Shown: piece by piece, positions 8,385-16,633 of the stretch
Layout: every line of letters starts with the position of its first letter
Position numbering within the stretch: position 1 is the first letter of the stretch
Assembly: GCF_018130215.1 (NCBI RefSeq)
Contig: NZ_JAFCKQ010000032.1
Coordinates: 21,035 to 85,034, forward strand
Direction of reading: 5' to 3'
Length of the DNA stretch: 64,000 nucleotides
Origin: Bradyrhizobium jicamae
GTDB lineage: Bacteria > Pseudomonadota > Alphaproteobacteria > Rhizobiales > Xanthobacteraceae
The notes under the pieces: model-generated
What the model was told of the DNA's origin: nothing
Seen by the model: only the letters and a program-made list of their open reading frames with translations
Database searches by the model: none
Translations under genes and position numbers: made by a program

Positions 8385-8408
8385 CGTTATATTCGTAACG
8401 ATATATCG
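8385..8408. promoter_or_regulatory. Mo-box-like dyad (possible ModE/Mop site)
   Basis: The 24-bp site has the form CGTTATAT-N8-ATATATCG, with an inner dyad CGTTA-N6-TAACG across 8385-8400. From memory, alphaproteobacterial Mo-boxes follow CGNTATATA-N6-TATATANCG; this site differs at one base in each arm. It ends 21 bases upstream of the start at 8363 and lies 143 bases upstream of the aldehyde dehydrogenase start. Confidence 0.42.
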
Positions 8409-8551
8409 TTCCTTTGTCCGCCGTCCAGCCGTTATTGCAGGCCCGCGGGCGAGGTCCTCCGCAAGCCCGTGGCGGGGCCTTGTCATGCGTGATATACGAC
8501 TGAATATAGCGAAGCCCGTGGAAGGGCCCGCGACCAGGGAGAGCAAAGCCA

Positions 8552-9961
8552 ATGAGTGATTACAGTCTTCTCATCGACGGCAAGATGGTACCCGGCGACA
8601 TGACCATGCCGGTCCTCAATCCGGCGACCGAAGAGGTGGTGGCGCAGTGCCCACGCGCCTCCAGGGAGCAGCTCGACAGGGCTGTCGCCGCAGCGAAGGC
8701 CGCCTATCCGGCATGGGCCGCAACCCCGATGGAAGAGCGCCGCAAGCTCGTGACCAGGATGGCCGAGGCGATCGAAGCAAATGCAAGCGAGCTCGCCCAC
8801 ATCCTGACCAGCGAACAGGGCAAGCCGCTCGCCGACGCCACCGGCGAAGTGCTGGGCATGGCGGGCTTCTTCCGCTACCTCGGCTCGCTGGAGCTGCCGA
8901 TGCGCGTGATCGAGAATTCCGGCGATCGCAAGGTCGAGGCCTATCGCCGCCCGCTCGGCGTGGTCGGCGCCATCATTCCCTGGAACTATCCGCTGCTGAT
9001 CCTGGCATTCAAGCTGCCGTCGGCGCTGCTCGCCGGCAACACGCTGGTGGTGAAGCCGGCCCCGACCACGCCGCTGGCGTCGCTGCGCTTTGCCGAGTTG
9101 GTCAAGGACATCCTGCCGAAGGGCGTGCTCAACTTCATCACTGATGCCAACGACCTCGGCGATCACATGACCAAGCATCCTGACATCCGCAAGATCTCGT
9201 TCACGGGTTCGACCGCGACCGGCCAGAAGGTGATGGCGAGCGCCTCGCAGACGCTGAAGCGGATCACGCTGGAGCTCGGCGGCAACGATGCCGGCATCGT
9301 GCTCGACGACGTCGATCCGAAGAAGGTCGCCCCCGGCATCTTCGAGGGCGCGTTCCAGAACTCCGGCCAGGTCTGCCTCGCCATCAAGCGGCTCTATGTG
9401 CACGAATCCGTCTATGACGAGATCTGCAACGAGCTGGTCGCGATCGCCAAGAACACGGTGGTCGACGATGGCTCCAAGCAGGGGACGAAGCTCGGGCCGC
9501 TGCAGAACAAGATGCAGTACGAGAAGGTGAAGGCGTTCCTCGAGGACGCGCGCAAGAACGGCAACGTGATCGCGGGCGGCTCGGCAATGGATCGTCCCGG
9601 CTATTTCATCGAGCCGACCATCGTGCGCGACATCAAGGAAGGCTCCAGGCTGGTCGACGAGGAGCAGTTCGGTCCGGTGCTGCCTGTCATCAAGTACTCC
9701 GACAAGGATGACGTGATCCGCCGGGCGAACGCGACGACCTATGGTCTCGGCGCATCGGTGTGGTCATCCGACATCAACCGCGCGCACGAAGTGGCGACCA
9801 GGATCGAGGCCGGCACGGTGTGGATCAACAAGCATCTCGACATGGCCCCGAACATCCCGTTCGGCGGCGCCAAGCAGTCGGGCATCGGCACCGAATTCGC
9901 CGAGGAAGGCCTCGCCGAGTTCACCCAGCTCCAGATCATCAACGGCCCGCCGGCCGCCTGA
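8552..9961 (+). CDS. NAD(P)-dependent aldehyde dehydrogenase family protein
   Basis: A 469-residue aldehyde dehydrogenase that oxidises an aldehyde to its acid in the cytoplasm. Seen are the PWNYPLL segment, VVKPAPTTPLAS, SFTGSTATG, the general-base Glu241 in LELGGND, the nucleophile Cys275 in NSGQVCLAIKR and the C-terminal PFGGAKQSGIG. Length and spacing are normal. The ATG at 8552 is preceded by AGGGAGAG. The closest general types are betaine-aldehyde or succinate-semialdehyde/lactaldehyde dehydrogenases, but the substrate cannot be read from sequence. A strong GC hairpin follows the stop codon, and a DUF2478 gene lies 70 bases downstream on the same strand. Confidence 0.92.
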   Translation: MSDYSLLIDGKMVPGDMTMPVLNPATEEVVAQCPRASREQLDRAVAAAKAAYPAWAATPMEERRKLVTRMAEAIEANASELAHILTSEQGKPLADATGEVLGMAGFFRYLGSLELPMRVIENSGDRKVEAYRRPLGVVGAIIPWNYPLLILAFKLPSALLAGNTLVVKPAPTTPLASLRFAELVKDILPKGVLNFITDANDLGDHMTKHPDIRKISFTGSTATGQKVMASASQTLKRITLELGGNDAGIVLDDVDPKKVAPGIFEGAFQNSGQVCLAIKRLYVHESVYDEICNELVAIAKNTVVDDGSKQGTKLGPLQNKMQYEKVKAFLEDARKNGNVIAGGSAMDRPGYFIEPTIVRDIKEGSRLVDEEQFGPVLPVIKYSDKDDVIRRANATTYGLGASVWSSDINRAHEVATRIEAGTVWINKHLDMAPNIPFGGAKQSGIGTEFAEEGLAEFTQLQIINGPPAA

Positions 9962-9974
9962 TCCCGACAAATCA

Positions 9975-10002
9975 CGGCCGCGGCGCAGAGGTGCCGCGGC
10001 CG
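9975..10002 (+). terminator. GC-rich hairpin between aldehyde dehydrogenase and DUF2478 genes
   Basis: CGGCCGCGGC and GCCGCGGCCG form a perfect 10-bp stem with an 8-base loop 13 bases after the stop codon. No U-tract follows, so it may be a processing or attenuation hairpin rather than a true terminator. The next start codon is 29 bases further on. Confidence 0.5.
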
Positions 10003-10031
10003 ATCTCTCCCCGCAGCAAGTGAGACGCTTC

Positions 10032-10592
10032 ATGTTCGATGCTCAATCCGATCTCGCCGCCCTCGTCTATGACGACCAGGACGACCCGGATGCTGTGCTG
10101 CATGAATTCGCGGGCGAATTGAATGCGCAGGGGTATCGCGCGGTCGGCATGGTCCAGGCCGGCCAGTGCGCCGATTCCAGCCTGTCGGCCGTGCTGATCC
10201 ATAGCGGCGAGACACTGTTGCTGGCGCAGCCGCCGAGCCCGGGTGCCACCGGCTGCAAGCTCGACCTCGCGCGGCTCCAGGACGCAGGCGCCCGGGTCGC
10301 CGGGGCGCTCGAGGCTGGCGCCGATATCCTGATCGTCAACCGGTTCGGCAAACGCGAACGCGACGGCAAGGGCCTTGGCTATCTGATCGAGCGCGCGCTC
10401 GGTGCCGACATTCCCGTGGTCATCGCGGTGTCGCGCCACAGTTTTGCCGACTGGATCAAGTTCGCCGGCGGCATGAGCGTGAAGCTCGCCTGCGAACGAT
10501 CGGCGCTGCAGGGATGGTGGCGCAGCGTCTCGCTGCGTACCACGACCCGGGTCGCCTCGGATCACGTCACCGTGTGCGAGGCTTTCAAGTAG
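10032..10592 (+). CDS. DUF2478 domain protein
   Basis: A 186-residue protein matching DUF2478 in my memory: the N-terminal LAALVYDDQDDPDAVLHEFAGELNAQGYRAVGMVQAG, the middle CKLDLARLQDAGARVAGALEAGADILIVNRFGKRERDGKG, and GADIPVVIAVSRHSFADWIKFAGG. The fold looks like a P-loop NTPase relative (THEP1/MobB-like) with a weakened nucleotide site. DUF2478 genes are often noted near molybdate transport genes; that link is from memory and not shown by this neighbourhood, although a Mo-box-like site lies upstream at 8385. It is on the same strand as the aldehyde dehydrogenase but separated by a hairpin. Confidence 0.72.
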   Translation: MFDAQSDLAALVYDDQDDPDAVLHEFAGELNAQGYRAVGMVQAGQCADSSLSAVLIHSGETLLLAQPPSPGATGCKLDLARLQDAGARVAGALEAGADILIVNRFGKRERDGKGLGYLIERALGADIPVVIAVSRHSFADWIKFAGGMSVKLACERSALQGWWRSVSLRTTTRVASDHVTVCEAFK

Positions 10593-10604
10593 GCATCCGA
10601 ACCC

Positions 10605-10811
10605 TCAGAGCGTTTCCTGCTTGTGGCCGCATTGCTTGCAGGCGAATTTGACGCGGGCCTGGCCCTTTTCCGCCTGCACCCGGTTCGGCGCGCCGCATTT
10701 GCCGCAGACGGCCTCGATCCGGGTCATGCCCTGCTTGATGGTGAGGTTCCGCTTTTCCATCGTCTCGCGGATCAGGCGCTCGGCCTCCTCGCGCATCGAC
10801 TGCTTTGACAT
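10605..10811 (-). CDS. Small zinc-ribbon protein
   Basis: A 68-residue protein with two CxxC knuckles (CGKCG and CKQCG, 20 residues apart) forming a likely zinc ribbon, after a basic helical N-terminus (EEAERLIRETMEKRNLTIKQG). The ATG at 10811 (MSKQSM) is chosen because the longer in-frame extension reads into the palindromic repeat at 10834-10880. It could bind nucleic acid or protein; I do not know its function. It is convergent with the DUF2478 gene, with only 12 bases between their stop codons. Confidence 0.68.
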   Translation of the reverse strand: MSKQSMREEAERLIRETMEKRNLTIKQGMTRIEAVCGKCGAPNRVQAEKGQARVKFACKQCGHKQETL

Positions 10812-10833
10812 GCTGCTTACCGGTCTTTTGTTT

Positions 10834-10880
10834 GAGCATGATCTTTTCGGAAAACCGGTGTCCACTTTTCCGGATCATGC
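10834..10880. repeat. GAGCATGATC...GGATCATGC palindromic repeat
   Basis: GAGCATGATC and GATCATGC bracket a dyad containing TTTTCGGAAAACCGG and ACTTTTCCGG. A longer version with the same ends lies at 60605-60680. This is a frequent Bradyrhizobium intergenic element (from memory). Confidence 0.72.
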
Positions 10881-10950
10881 GTTAGCTCGCGGGCGCGGTC
10901 ATAGCACGCCCGTATGAAGCTTCAACAGCGGATATGGCCGTTGTCGAATG

Positions 10951-12150
10951 TCATTTGACCTCGGGGGTCAGCGCCAGCAGCCGCCGCACCAGCGCCAGCG
11001 CGGTCTCGGTGGCGGGATCGGCCGCGGTCACCGGCACCGCCAGCACGATCAGGTCGAGCGGATCGGGCGCCAGCACGATGACATGGGTGGCGCTGTCGGC
11101 CGACATCAGCGAGATCACGCGCTCGGCAGCGGGGTCGGTCGGCGAAAGCCCCCACGGCGCATCGGAGCGCCGCAGCACACGCCTGGCAGAGAGGAAATCG
11201 CGCAGCAGCGGCGGATCGTAGGGACCTAGCTCGCTCTCGCGGTAGCGCCGGGCGCTTTCGAAGATCGGGTGCCGCGCCAGCTCGGCAATCAGCTGATCTC
11301 GTGTCGCTGCCGGCGATGCGGCGATCGAATTGAGCACGCCCGGCTCCTGCGCTTCGAACAGCGCGCGCAGCGCGTCCGTCATCAGGCCGATGGTGAGCAC
11401 GCCCGCGATCGCGACCGCGACGAAGCGGACGATCTGCGCCGCATCGGCGTCGGGCGCCATGAAGGCGGCGGCAAAGCCGAGCAGCCCGGAGCTGATCAAC
11501 CGCAGCGCCATCATCGCAAGGCCGTGACGGCGGGTTTCGGCGCCGCCGCCCGCGATCAGCATCACGGTCACGGTAAGCAGCGCGCCGAGTGCGCCGAGGC
11601 GCACCGGGATATCCGGGAACAGGGTGCGGAAATCGGTCAGGATGAACGGGATCACCACGAGCGCGCCGACCGCCAGCCGCCCGATGCTGCGGTTCTCCGA
11701 GGCCATCAGCGCCGAGCGGTCGCGCGCCGCGAGCAGAGCAGCGCAGGTGGCAAAGCCCAGGAGCTGGAACAGCGCCAGCGTGACGGCATAGGGCATCGCG
11801 AAGCGTTGCAGCCCGAACGTACCGCCGAGGCCGAGCAAAATGCCGCCGCCGAGGGCTGCCATCTTCACGGCGCGCGGCGCATGACGGCGCAAGATCCCCT
11901 CGGTGACGACGAGGGCGCCGAGCGGTATCAGCGCGGCTGGAATCACCGAGAGGCGGTCGAGCACGAAGCTGCCGGTCCACCACGCCACGCCGCGGTCGAG
12001 GAACAGGATCGCGATCACCCCGAGCGCGAACAGCAGGCGGCGGCTCAACGGGCTGTTCGGATCGCGGCGGTAGAACGTCATCATCGCCACCGCAAGACCG
12101 ATGGCGCCGCAGAGATTGACGATGGAATCGGCGATCGCCCCTGAGGTCAT
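10951..12150 (-). CDS. Polytopic membrane protein of unknown function
   Basis: A 399-residue inner-membrane protein with about eight to ten hydrophobic helices over its first ~270 residues (for example VNLCGAIGLAVAMM, LLFALGVIAILFL, LALFQLLGFATCAALLAA, LGALGALLTVTVMLIAG) and a soluble C-terminal ~130 residues (QEPGVLNSIAASPAATRDQL..). I do not recognise the family. Its ATG overlaps the stop of the upstream gene in ATGA (12147-12150), so the two are translationally coupled and probably act together. No transporter signature or catalytic motif is evident. Confidence 0.72.
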   Translation of the reverse strand: MTSGAIADSIVNLCGAIGLAVAMMTFYRRDPNSPLSRRLLFALGVIAILFLDRGVAWWTGSFVLDRLSVIPAALIPLGALVVTEGILRRHAPRAVKMAALGGGILLGLGGTFGLQRFAMPYAVTLALFQLLGFATCAALLAARDRSALMASENRSIGRLAVGALVVIPFILTDFRTLFPDIPVRLGALGALLTVTVMLIAGGGAETRRHGLAMMALRLISSGLLGFAAAFMAPDADAAQIVRFVAVAIAGVLTIGLMTDALRALFEAQEPGVLNSIAASPAATRDQLIAELARHPIFESARRYRESELGPYDPPLLRDFLSARRVLRRSDAPWGLSPTDPAAERVISLMSADSATHVIVLAPDPLDLIVLAVPVTAADPATETALALVRRLLALTPEVK

Positions 12151-13211
12151 CTGTCGCCCGTCACACGGTCGATGGCGCGGCGACGCGGCCGCAGCGTCCC
12201 GAACGCGCGACTGTCGTCCAGCCAGTAGACCACCGGCAATACCAGCCGCTGCAATGCCAGCAGCGCGGACGCCGCCAGCAGCGCCGGAAGCGAGCCGTGC
12301 GGCACTTCGCTGAGCAGATAACGGCGCGCGCCGGCGAGATCGATGCGGCCGAGCTGCAACACGTCGTCGCCTCTGACGTAATCGAGCTCGCGCGCGCAGA
12401 AATCGTTGTAGATCTCGCTGCGGTGCTTCGGCGCGACCTCGAACGTCTTCTTGAGCGCGTCGGAGCCGCCGGTATAGGCATTGGTGATGACCGAGCGCGC
12501 CTCGTCGAAGCCGGCCTCCGCGCCGATCCCGAACACGGAGCGGTGCCGCGCCATGATGCCGCGGGCGAGCTGCAGATGCGCGAAGCTCTGCCGCGCGCCC
12601 GGCAGCGGCGAGGGGTACACGTCGGAAAAAGTGTCGCAGACCATGCCGACGACCGACGGCACCTGGGTCACGTTCGAGATCCATTTCGGCCGCAAGCCGT
12701 CGCGGGCGAACAGCACCAGCGCGGTCAGGCCGTAGAGCACCCAGGACAGCCCCTGCCCGCGCACATCGGGATCGACCATCACGAGGCCGAGATGGGTGAC
12801 CTCGACAGGCTCGCCGTCGAGCGGCACGTCCATCACCGACAGCGCATTGAAGGCGATCGGCCGCCCGCTCTCCTCCTCGGAGATCAGCGTGACGATGGCG
12901 TGCGACAGCCGTTCCGGCTCGCCGGAGAAGATGCCGTAGGTCAGGCTCTCCTGCGGCAGCGTCTTCGCCGCCACGATGCGCAGTTGCGCGACCAGCGCGT
13001 CGAGCTCCGCCTGCGGCAACGACAGGCCAGGCGACTCGACGATCCGCGTACGCTGGCCAGCCTCCGTGCGCAAGGAGAGATCGATGGTCGACTGCGACAG
13101 CGCCTTGAGCCAGAAGCCGGCATGGCTGCGCAAGGCGTCAAAGGCCGCCCGCGTCTTCGCAAGCCCCCTGTCGCCGCGCGCCGGGCGCGTGCCGTTGTCC
13201 GTGGACGCCAT
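12147..13211 (-). CDS. GNAT-like protein with C-terminal hydrophobic segment
   Basis: A 354-residue protein. Residues ~140-175 read VEVTHLGLVMVDPDVRGQGLSWVLYGL, which resembles the acetyl-CoA-binding motif A of GNAT acetyltransferases (V-x-P-x-x-R-G-x-G). The N-terminal ~90 residues are unknown. A C-terminal hydrophobic stretch, LPALLAASALLALQRLVLPVVYWL, could anchor the protein in the membrane. It is coupled by a 4-base overlap to the polytopic protein downstream, which suggests modification of an envelope component, but this is inference. The start at 13211 fits the upstream gap of 172 bases to the YiaA-like gene. Confidence 0.66.
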   Translation of the reverse strand: MASTDNGTRPARGDRGLAKTRAAFDALRSHAGFWLKALSQSTIDLSLRTEAGQRTRIVESPGLSLPQAELDALVAQLRIVAAKTLPQESLTYGIFSGEPERLSHAIVTLISEEESGRPIAFNALSVMDVPLDGEPVEVTHLGLVMVDPDVRGQGLSWVLYGLTALVLFARDGLRPKWISNVTQVPSVVGMVCDTFSDVYPSPLPGARQSFAHLQLARGIMARHRSVFGIGAEAGFDEARSVITNAYTGGSDALKKTFEVAPKHRSEIYNDFCARELDYVRGDDVLQLGRIDLAGARRYLLSEVPHGSLPALLAASALLALQRLVLPVVYWLDDSRAFGTLRPRRRAIDRVTGDR

Positions 13212-13383
13212 CTGTCCTGCCCGTTTGTCGGGGCGATGTCTGCGCTTCCGCCCGTTAAGGGGCGATGAGCGCGAGGTGACGCAGTTCGTCGCAGGGTAAA
13301 CGAGCCCTTCAGGAAACGGAACAAGTTGGTCCGAGCACGACGCGGCGGGTGATCGCCACCCGCCGCTTCGCTTCCCTTCCGGC

Positions 13384-13659
13384 TCAGGCCGCCTTGGACA
13401 CTTCCATCAGCAGGCGCTCGGCCTTGGCGTCCTCGATGCGGTTCACGAGCCTGCCACTCTCGTGGTTGTCGCGCACCGTCTTGGTCAGCGTGACGCAGGT
13501 CTGGATCAACATCACGACGCCCATGGTGAGATAGCCCTTCATCCAGAGATCGATCGGCAGCCAGAACACGCCGATGGCGACGAGGAAGGCGGAAGCCGCG
13601 AAGGACGCGTAGGTGAAGGTGACCCAGGCGCCGCTGTGAGGTTGGATGGTCTGGTTCAT
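13384..13659 (-). CDS. YiaA/YiaB-family two-helix inner membrane protein
   Basis: A 91-residue protein with the YiaAB layout: a short hydrophilic N-terminus, helix 1 (WVTFTYASFAASAFLVAIGVF), a short loop WLPIDLWMKGY, and helix 2 (LTMGVVMLIQTCVTLTKTVRDN), followed by a charged C-terminal tail. Family members are small envelope proteins of unknown role. It lies 52 bases downstream of the PspA-like gene on the same strand, so the two probably form an operon controlled by the TetR regulator opposite. In other genomes YiaA-like genes also neighbour phage-shock-type genes (recollection). Confidence 0.8.
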   Translation of the reverse strand: MNQTIQPHSGAWVTFTYASFAASAFLVAIGVFWLPIDLWMKGYLTMGVVMLIQTCVTLTKTVRDNHESGRLVNRIEDAKAERLLMEVSKAA

Positions 13660-13711
13660 GATATTCTCCTTGATGATACGAGGTGGTTTGTGGTTGACGG
13701 GGTCTTGGCAA

Positions 13712-14407
13712 CTAGGCGGCCGGCGGGCGCTTGGCTTTCAGCCGCGCCAGCACGTCGTCGGCGGTCGATTTCATGCGCGGGCCGAAGCCCTGCTCGGCGA
13801 GCTTCTCGGCAATTGTGAGCGGACCCGACGCGGCGTCGATCTCGAACAGCGCCTCGTCGGCGGCCTGGGCTTCCATCTGCCGCTCGCGCAGCCGCTTCAG
13901 CGTCGCCTCCGCTTCCGGCAGCGTCGACTCGTAGGGCCGCTCCGCCTCGATGCCGCTCCGGCGCAGCGACCGCACCGCTTCCGACGCACGCGCCAGCCGG
14001 CGGCCGCGATCGAGCTCGGAGATCCGCGCTTCCGCATTGGCAACGTGGCGCTTCAGCCGCGTGATCTCCGCGGCGAACAGCGTGCGCGCGGTCATCGCCG
14101 CATCGCGCTCGGCCTCAAGGTTGGCGATCGCCTGCGCCGCTTCGCGGGCGAGATCCTCCCGGCCGCCCTCGAGCGCTGCCGTGGCGCGCACCTCCAGATC
14201 GGCGATCCGGGCGTGGGTCGCCTCGAGCCGCCGGCCCTCCTGCTGGTCGCCGGCGATGGCAAGCGCCAGCGTCCGCTTCGAGCGGTCCACGGCGGCGGCC
14301 GCGTCGCGCATCTGCTGATCGAGGATGACCAGCGCCGTCCGGTCCTCCAGTTGTTCTTCCGCCGCGGCCACGGTGCCGCGGAAAAGCGTGAAAACAGTTT
14401 TGAACAT
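13712..14407 (-). CDS. PspA/IM30 family protein
   Basis: A 231-residue, almost wholly helical, charged coiled-coil protein beginning MFKTVFTLFRGTVAAAEEQLED, the amphipathic start typical of PspA/Vipp1, with VILDQQMRDAAAAVDRSKRTLALA in the first coil. PspA proteins bind and remodel stressed inner membranes. The start at 14407 has GGGAGCGG before it; an in-frame ATG at 14431 lies inside the operator. The gene is divergent from a TetR regulator, and its 5' end is 18 bases from the first of three operators, so repression by that TetR is likely. No PspF or PspBC is present nearby, which makes this a non-enterobacterial arrangement. Confidence 0.85.
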   Translation of the reverse strand: MFKTVFTLFRGTVAAAEEQLEDRTALVILDQQMRDAAAAVDRSKRTLALAIAGDQQEGRRLEATHARIADLEVRATAALEGGREDLAREAAQAIANLEAERDAAMTARTLFAAEITRLKRHVANAEARISELDRGRRLARASEAVRSLRRSGIEAERPYESTLPEAEATLKRLRERQMEAQAADEALFEIDAASGPLTIAEKLAEQGFGPRMKSTADDVLARLKAKRPPAA

Positions 14408-14424
14408 TTGGCCGCTCCCTGCTA

Positions 14425-14493
14425 TGAGCATCGCTCATGAATCCTTTGTACCACATAATGAGCATCGCTCAAGCTTTATTTGAGCAACGCTCA
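14425..14493. promoter_or_regulatory. Three copies of a TGAGC-N3-GCTCA operator
   Basis: TGAGCATCGCTCA at 14425-14437 and 14459-14471, and TGAGCAACGCTCA at 14481-14493, are three near-identical 13-bp dyads in the 112-base gap between the PspA-like and TetR genes. Centre spacing is 34 and 22 bp. This is a classical arrangement for a TetR repressor controlling itself and its divergent neighbour. Confidence 0.85.
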
Positions 14494-14519
14494 TAATTGT
14501 GATTAACGACAGGTGAATG

Positions 14520-15128
14520 ATGTCCAAGGCATTGGAACGACGTGCAAAACTGCGCGAAGCGCTAGTCGAGGCGGCGGAACGGGCGATCTCCGCAAAGGGC
14601 CTCGGCGGCCTGAAGACGCGCGACCTGGCCCAGGAAATCGGCATCGCCAATGGCGGTGTCTACAATCTGGTAGAGGATGTCGACGAACTGATCCTGCGCG
14701 TCGGCTCGCGCACGCTGGCACGCCTGGATGCGTCGCTGTCGCTGGCCGAGATCAGTGGTTCGACCAACCCGCGCGACATGCTGGTGCGGATCGCGGTCGC
14801 TTATTGCGAGTTCGCGGCCGAGAACCTCGAACTGTGGCGCGCGCTGTTCGAGCACCGCATGCAGCCCGGCAAGCCTGTGCCGGAATGGGCTGTTGCGGAG
14901 CAGATGGAATTGTTCCGCCACATCTACAAGCCGCTCACCGCGCTGTTCCCGCAGCGCTCGGCCGCGCAGCTCGGCGTCACCGCTCGCAGCCTGTTCTCCG
15001 CCGTGCACGGCATGGTAACGCTCGGGCTGGAGCAGAAGCTGATCGCCGTTCCACTCGATGCGCTGCGCGTCGAGATTGCGACGCTGACGCGCGCGATGAT
15101 CGACGGGCTGACGGCGAAGAAGGAGTAG
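14520..15128 (+). CDS. TetR/AcrR family transcriptional regulator
   Basis: A 202-residue repressor. The N-terminal HTH reads LREALVEAAERAISAKGLGGLKTRDLAQEIGIANGGVYNLVEDVDELI, and the C-terminal ligand domain (about residues 80-195) resembles the WHG-type TetR C-domain. Two ATGs are adjacent (14517 and 14520); the second has the better spacing from AGGTG. It is divergent from the PspA-like/YiaA-like operon, with three identical dyads between them, so autoregulation and repression of those envelope genes are predicted. The ligand is unknown, perhaps a membrane-active compound. Confidence 0.88.
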   Translation: MSKALERRAKLREALVEAAERAISAKGLGGLKTRDLAQEIGIANGGVYNLVEDVDELILRVGSRTLARLDASLSLAEISGSTNPRDMLVRIAVAYCEFAAENLELWRALFEHRMQPGKPVPEWAVAEQMELFRHIYKPLTALFPQRSAAQLGVTARSLFSAVHGMVTLGLEQKLIAVPLDALRVEIATLTRAMIDGLTAKKE

Positions 15129-15164
15129 GCATCCGCCCTGCCCCCGTCTCGTGGAGACCTCTCA

Positions 15165-15623
15165 ATGACGCAGCTGACGTTCCGTCGCGCCCAAGCAGCC
15201 GATCTTCCGGCGATCATCGCGCTTCTGGCAAATGATGTCCTGGGGCAGCAGCGGGAGGACGCCAGCTCCCCGCCGCATCAGCGATATACAACGGCGTTCG
15301 AGGCGATCCTTGCCGATCCCAACCAGCTGCAGATCGTCGCGACCTTGAACGACGAGGTGATCGGCAGCCTTCAACTCACCTTCATCCCGGGGCTCGCGCG
15401 CCAAGGCGCCTGGCGCGGGCAGATCGAGGCGGTCAGGATCGCGGCTGACCACCGCGGATCAGGTGTCGGGCAGCAGATGTTCGAGTGGGCGATCGCGCAA
15501 TGCCGCGCGCGCGGCTGCGATCTCGTCCAGCTCACTACCGACAAGAGCCGCGCGGATGCCCATCGATTCTATGCAAGGCTGGGTTTCGTCGATAGCCATA
15601 TCGGCTACAAGATGGCGCTCTGA
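15165..15623 (+). CDS. GNAT family N-acetyltransferase
   Basis: A 152-residue GNAT enzyme. It opens LTFRRAQAADLPAIIALLAND, and the acetyl-CoA loop is IEAVRIAADHRGSGVGQQMFEWAI, followed by LTTDKSRADAHRFYARLGF, the C-terminal motif B of small-molecule acetyltransferases. Length is typical. It lies 36 bases after the TetR gene on the same strand and could be co-transcribed. The acceptor substrate is unknown. Confidence 0.9.
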   Translation: MTQLTFRRAQAADLPAIIALLANDVLGQQREDASSPPHQRYTTAFEAILADPNQLQIVATLNDEVIGSLQLTFIPGLARQGAWRGQIEAVRIAADHRGSGVGQQMFEWAIAQCRARGCDLVQLTTDKSRADAHRFYARLGFVDSHIGYKMAL

Positions 15624-15644
15624 CATGAGGATGCCGGAGCGTGC

Positions 15645-16016
15645 TCACGGCTCCATCGTGTAGGCGCGCCCGGGTTCGAGCGCATAGATGGTCAGAAAGC
15701 GGAGCGGGCGTTCCGGATCACAATTGCGAAACAGGGTGTGAGGCAGATCGGCCCGATCCTGCAAGGTCTCGCCGGCCCGATATTGCCGTGGGGCATCGCT
15801 GCCATAGGCGGACTCGGCAACGCCCTCGACGATGAAGATGATGCCGCCAACCGGATGCCGGTGCAGCGGCGCCACGCCACCGGGCGGATAGGTCACCTCG
15901 GCCACCACGAGTTCCCTGTGGTCATCAGGCAGTGCAAGACGTTCCAGCGTCTTGCGCGTGACGCCCGAGAACCCGGCCTGCCGGGCGCTTGCTTGTCCGC
16001 CGATACCTTCACCCAT
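15645..16016 (-). CDS. Cupin domain protein
   Basis: A 123-residue single-domain cupin. Motif 1 is PPGGVAPLHRHPVGGIIFIVEGVAES (two His plus Glu-like positions) and motif 2 is RADLPHTLFRNCDPERPLRFLTIYAL. Such proteins bind a metal and act as small oxygenases, isomerases or sensors. The start at 16016 (MGEGIGG) follows AAGAGG at the right distance; in-frame ATGs at 16034 and 16043 are alternatives with no clear ribosome site. It is convergent with the GNAT gene. Confidence 0.78.
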   Translation of the reverse strand: MGEGIGGQASARQAGFSGVTRKTLERLALPDDHRELVVAEVTYPPGGVAPLHRHPVGGIIFIVEGVAESAYGSDAPRQYRAGETLQDRADLPHTLFRNCDPERPLRFLTIYALEPGRAYTMEP

Positions 16017-16212
16017 TGGATACCTCTTCTTCATATTCTTCATTGGGTCACTGCAGCGCGATCGGACCGCGCGAGAAGACTATGGGGACGCCCTGTCGAA
16101 GCAGCAAGGTGACCTTGCGCCGGCCTTCCAATTCGTCTCTGCTGAAGCCCTTGCCTCCCGTGCGCCCGCGTTGCAAAACCTTGGCGTGGGGTGTCTCCTG
16201 GGTGAATCCTGC

Positions 16213-16605
16213 ATGAGAACGCTAGACTTTGCTTCGCTGCTGGCGAAGACCGCCGCTTTGGTGCTGCTTGTGGTTACAGTTTCAGACCTCGTGCCGGCGC
16301 GCGCCGCGTCCGACTGCTCGAGGTCGGTCACGCTGGCGAACTGGGGCGAGAATCCGACGGGCGACATCGACGTCAAGGCCGGGGACACCTGCACTTTTCC
16401 GATCGAGATTCGCGGCACGGTGACCGACTCGGCCATCTCGCAAAAACCCGCGCACGGCAAGCTGAAGAAGGTCAACGCGTCGACGTTCGAATACACGCCG
16501 AAGGCAAAATACAAGGGAAGCGACACGTTCGCCATCAAGGCCACCGGCCAGGGGCCGACGGTATCAGGCACATCGGTCATCACGGTGCACGCGACGATCA
16601 AGTAG
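16213..16605 (+). CDS. Small exported protein with Ig-like fold
   Basis: A 130-residue protein with a Sec signal peptide (MRTLDFASLLAKTAALVLLVV..VPARAAS, cleavage likely after ARA). The mature part is beta-rich and has two Cys (DCSRSV and DTCTFPIEI) that may form a disulfide. The block FEYTPKAKYKGSDTFAIKATG..SVITVHATIK resembles the cadherin/Ig-like repeats found in bacterial surface proteins. I choose 16213 because the signal peptide begins there. Function is unknown; it is perhaps a periplasmic or secreted binding domain. It is convergent with the tannase-family gene. Confidence 0.72.
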   Translation: MRTLDFASLLAKTAALVLLVVTVSDLVPARAASDCSRSVTLANWGENPTGDIDVKAGDTCTFPIEIRGTVTDSAISQKPAHGKLKKVNASTFEYTPKAKYKGSDTFAIKATGQGPTVSGTSVITVHATIK

Positions 16606-16633
16606 TCGTTCCGGTCGCCTGCGTCCTTGCATG

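Noticed and set aside
10829..10885. Attachment site or small RNA at the GAGCATGATC palindrome
   Set aside because: The same palindrome recurs at 60605-60680 in another intergenic gap, which fits a dispersed repeat; there is no integrase or tRNA nearby.
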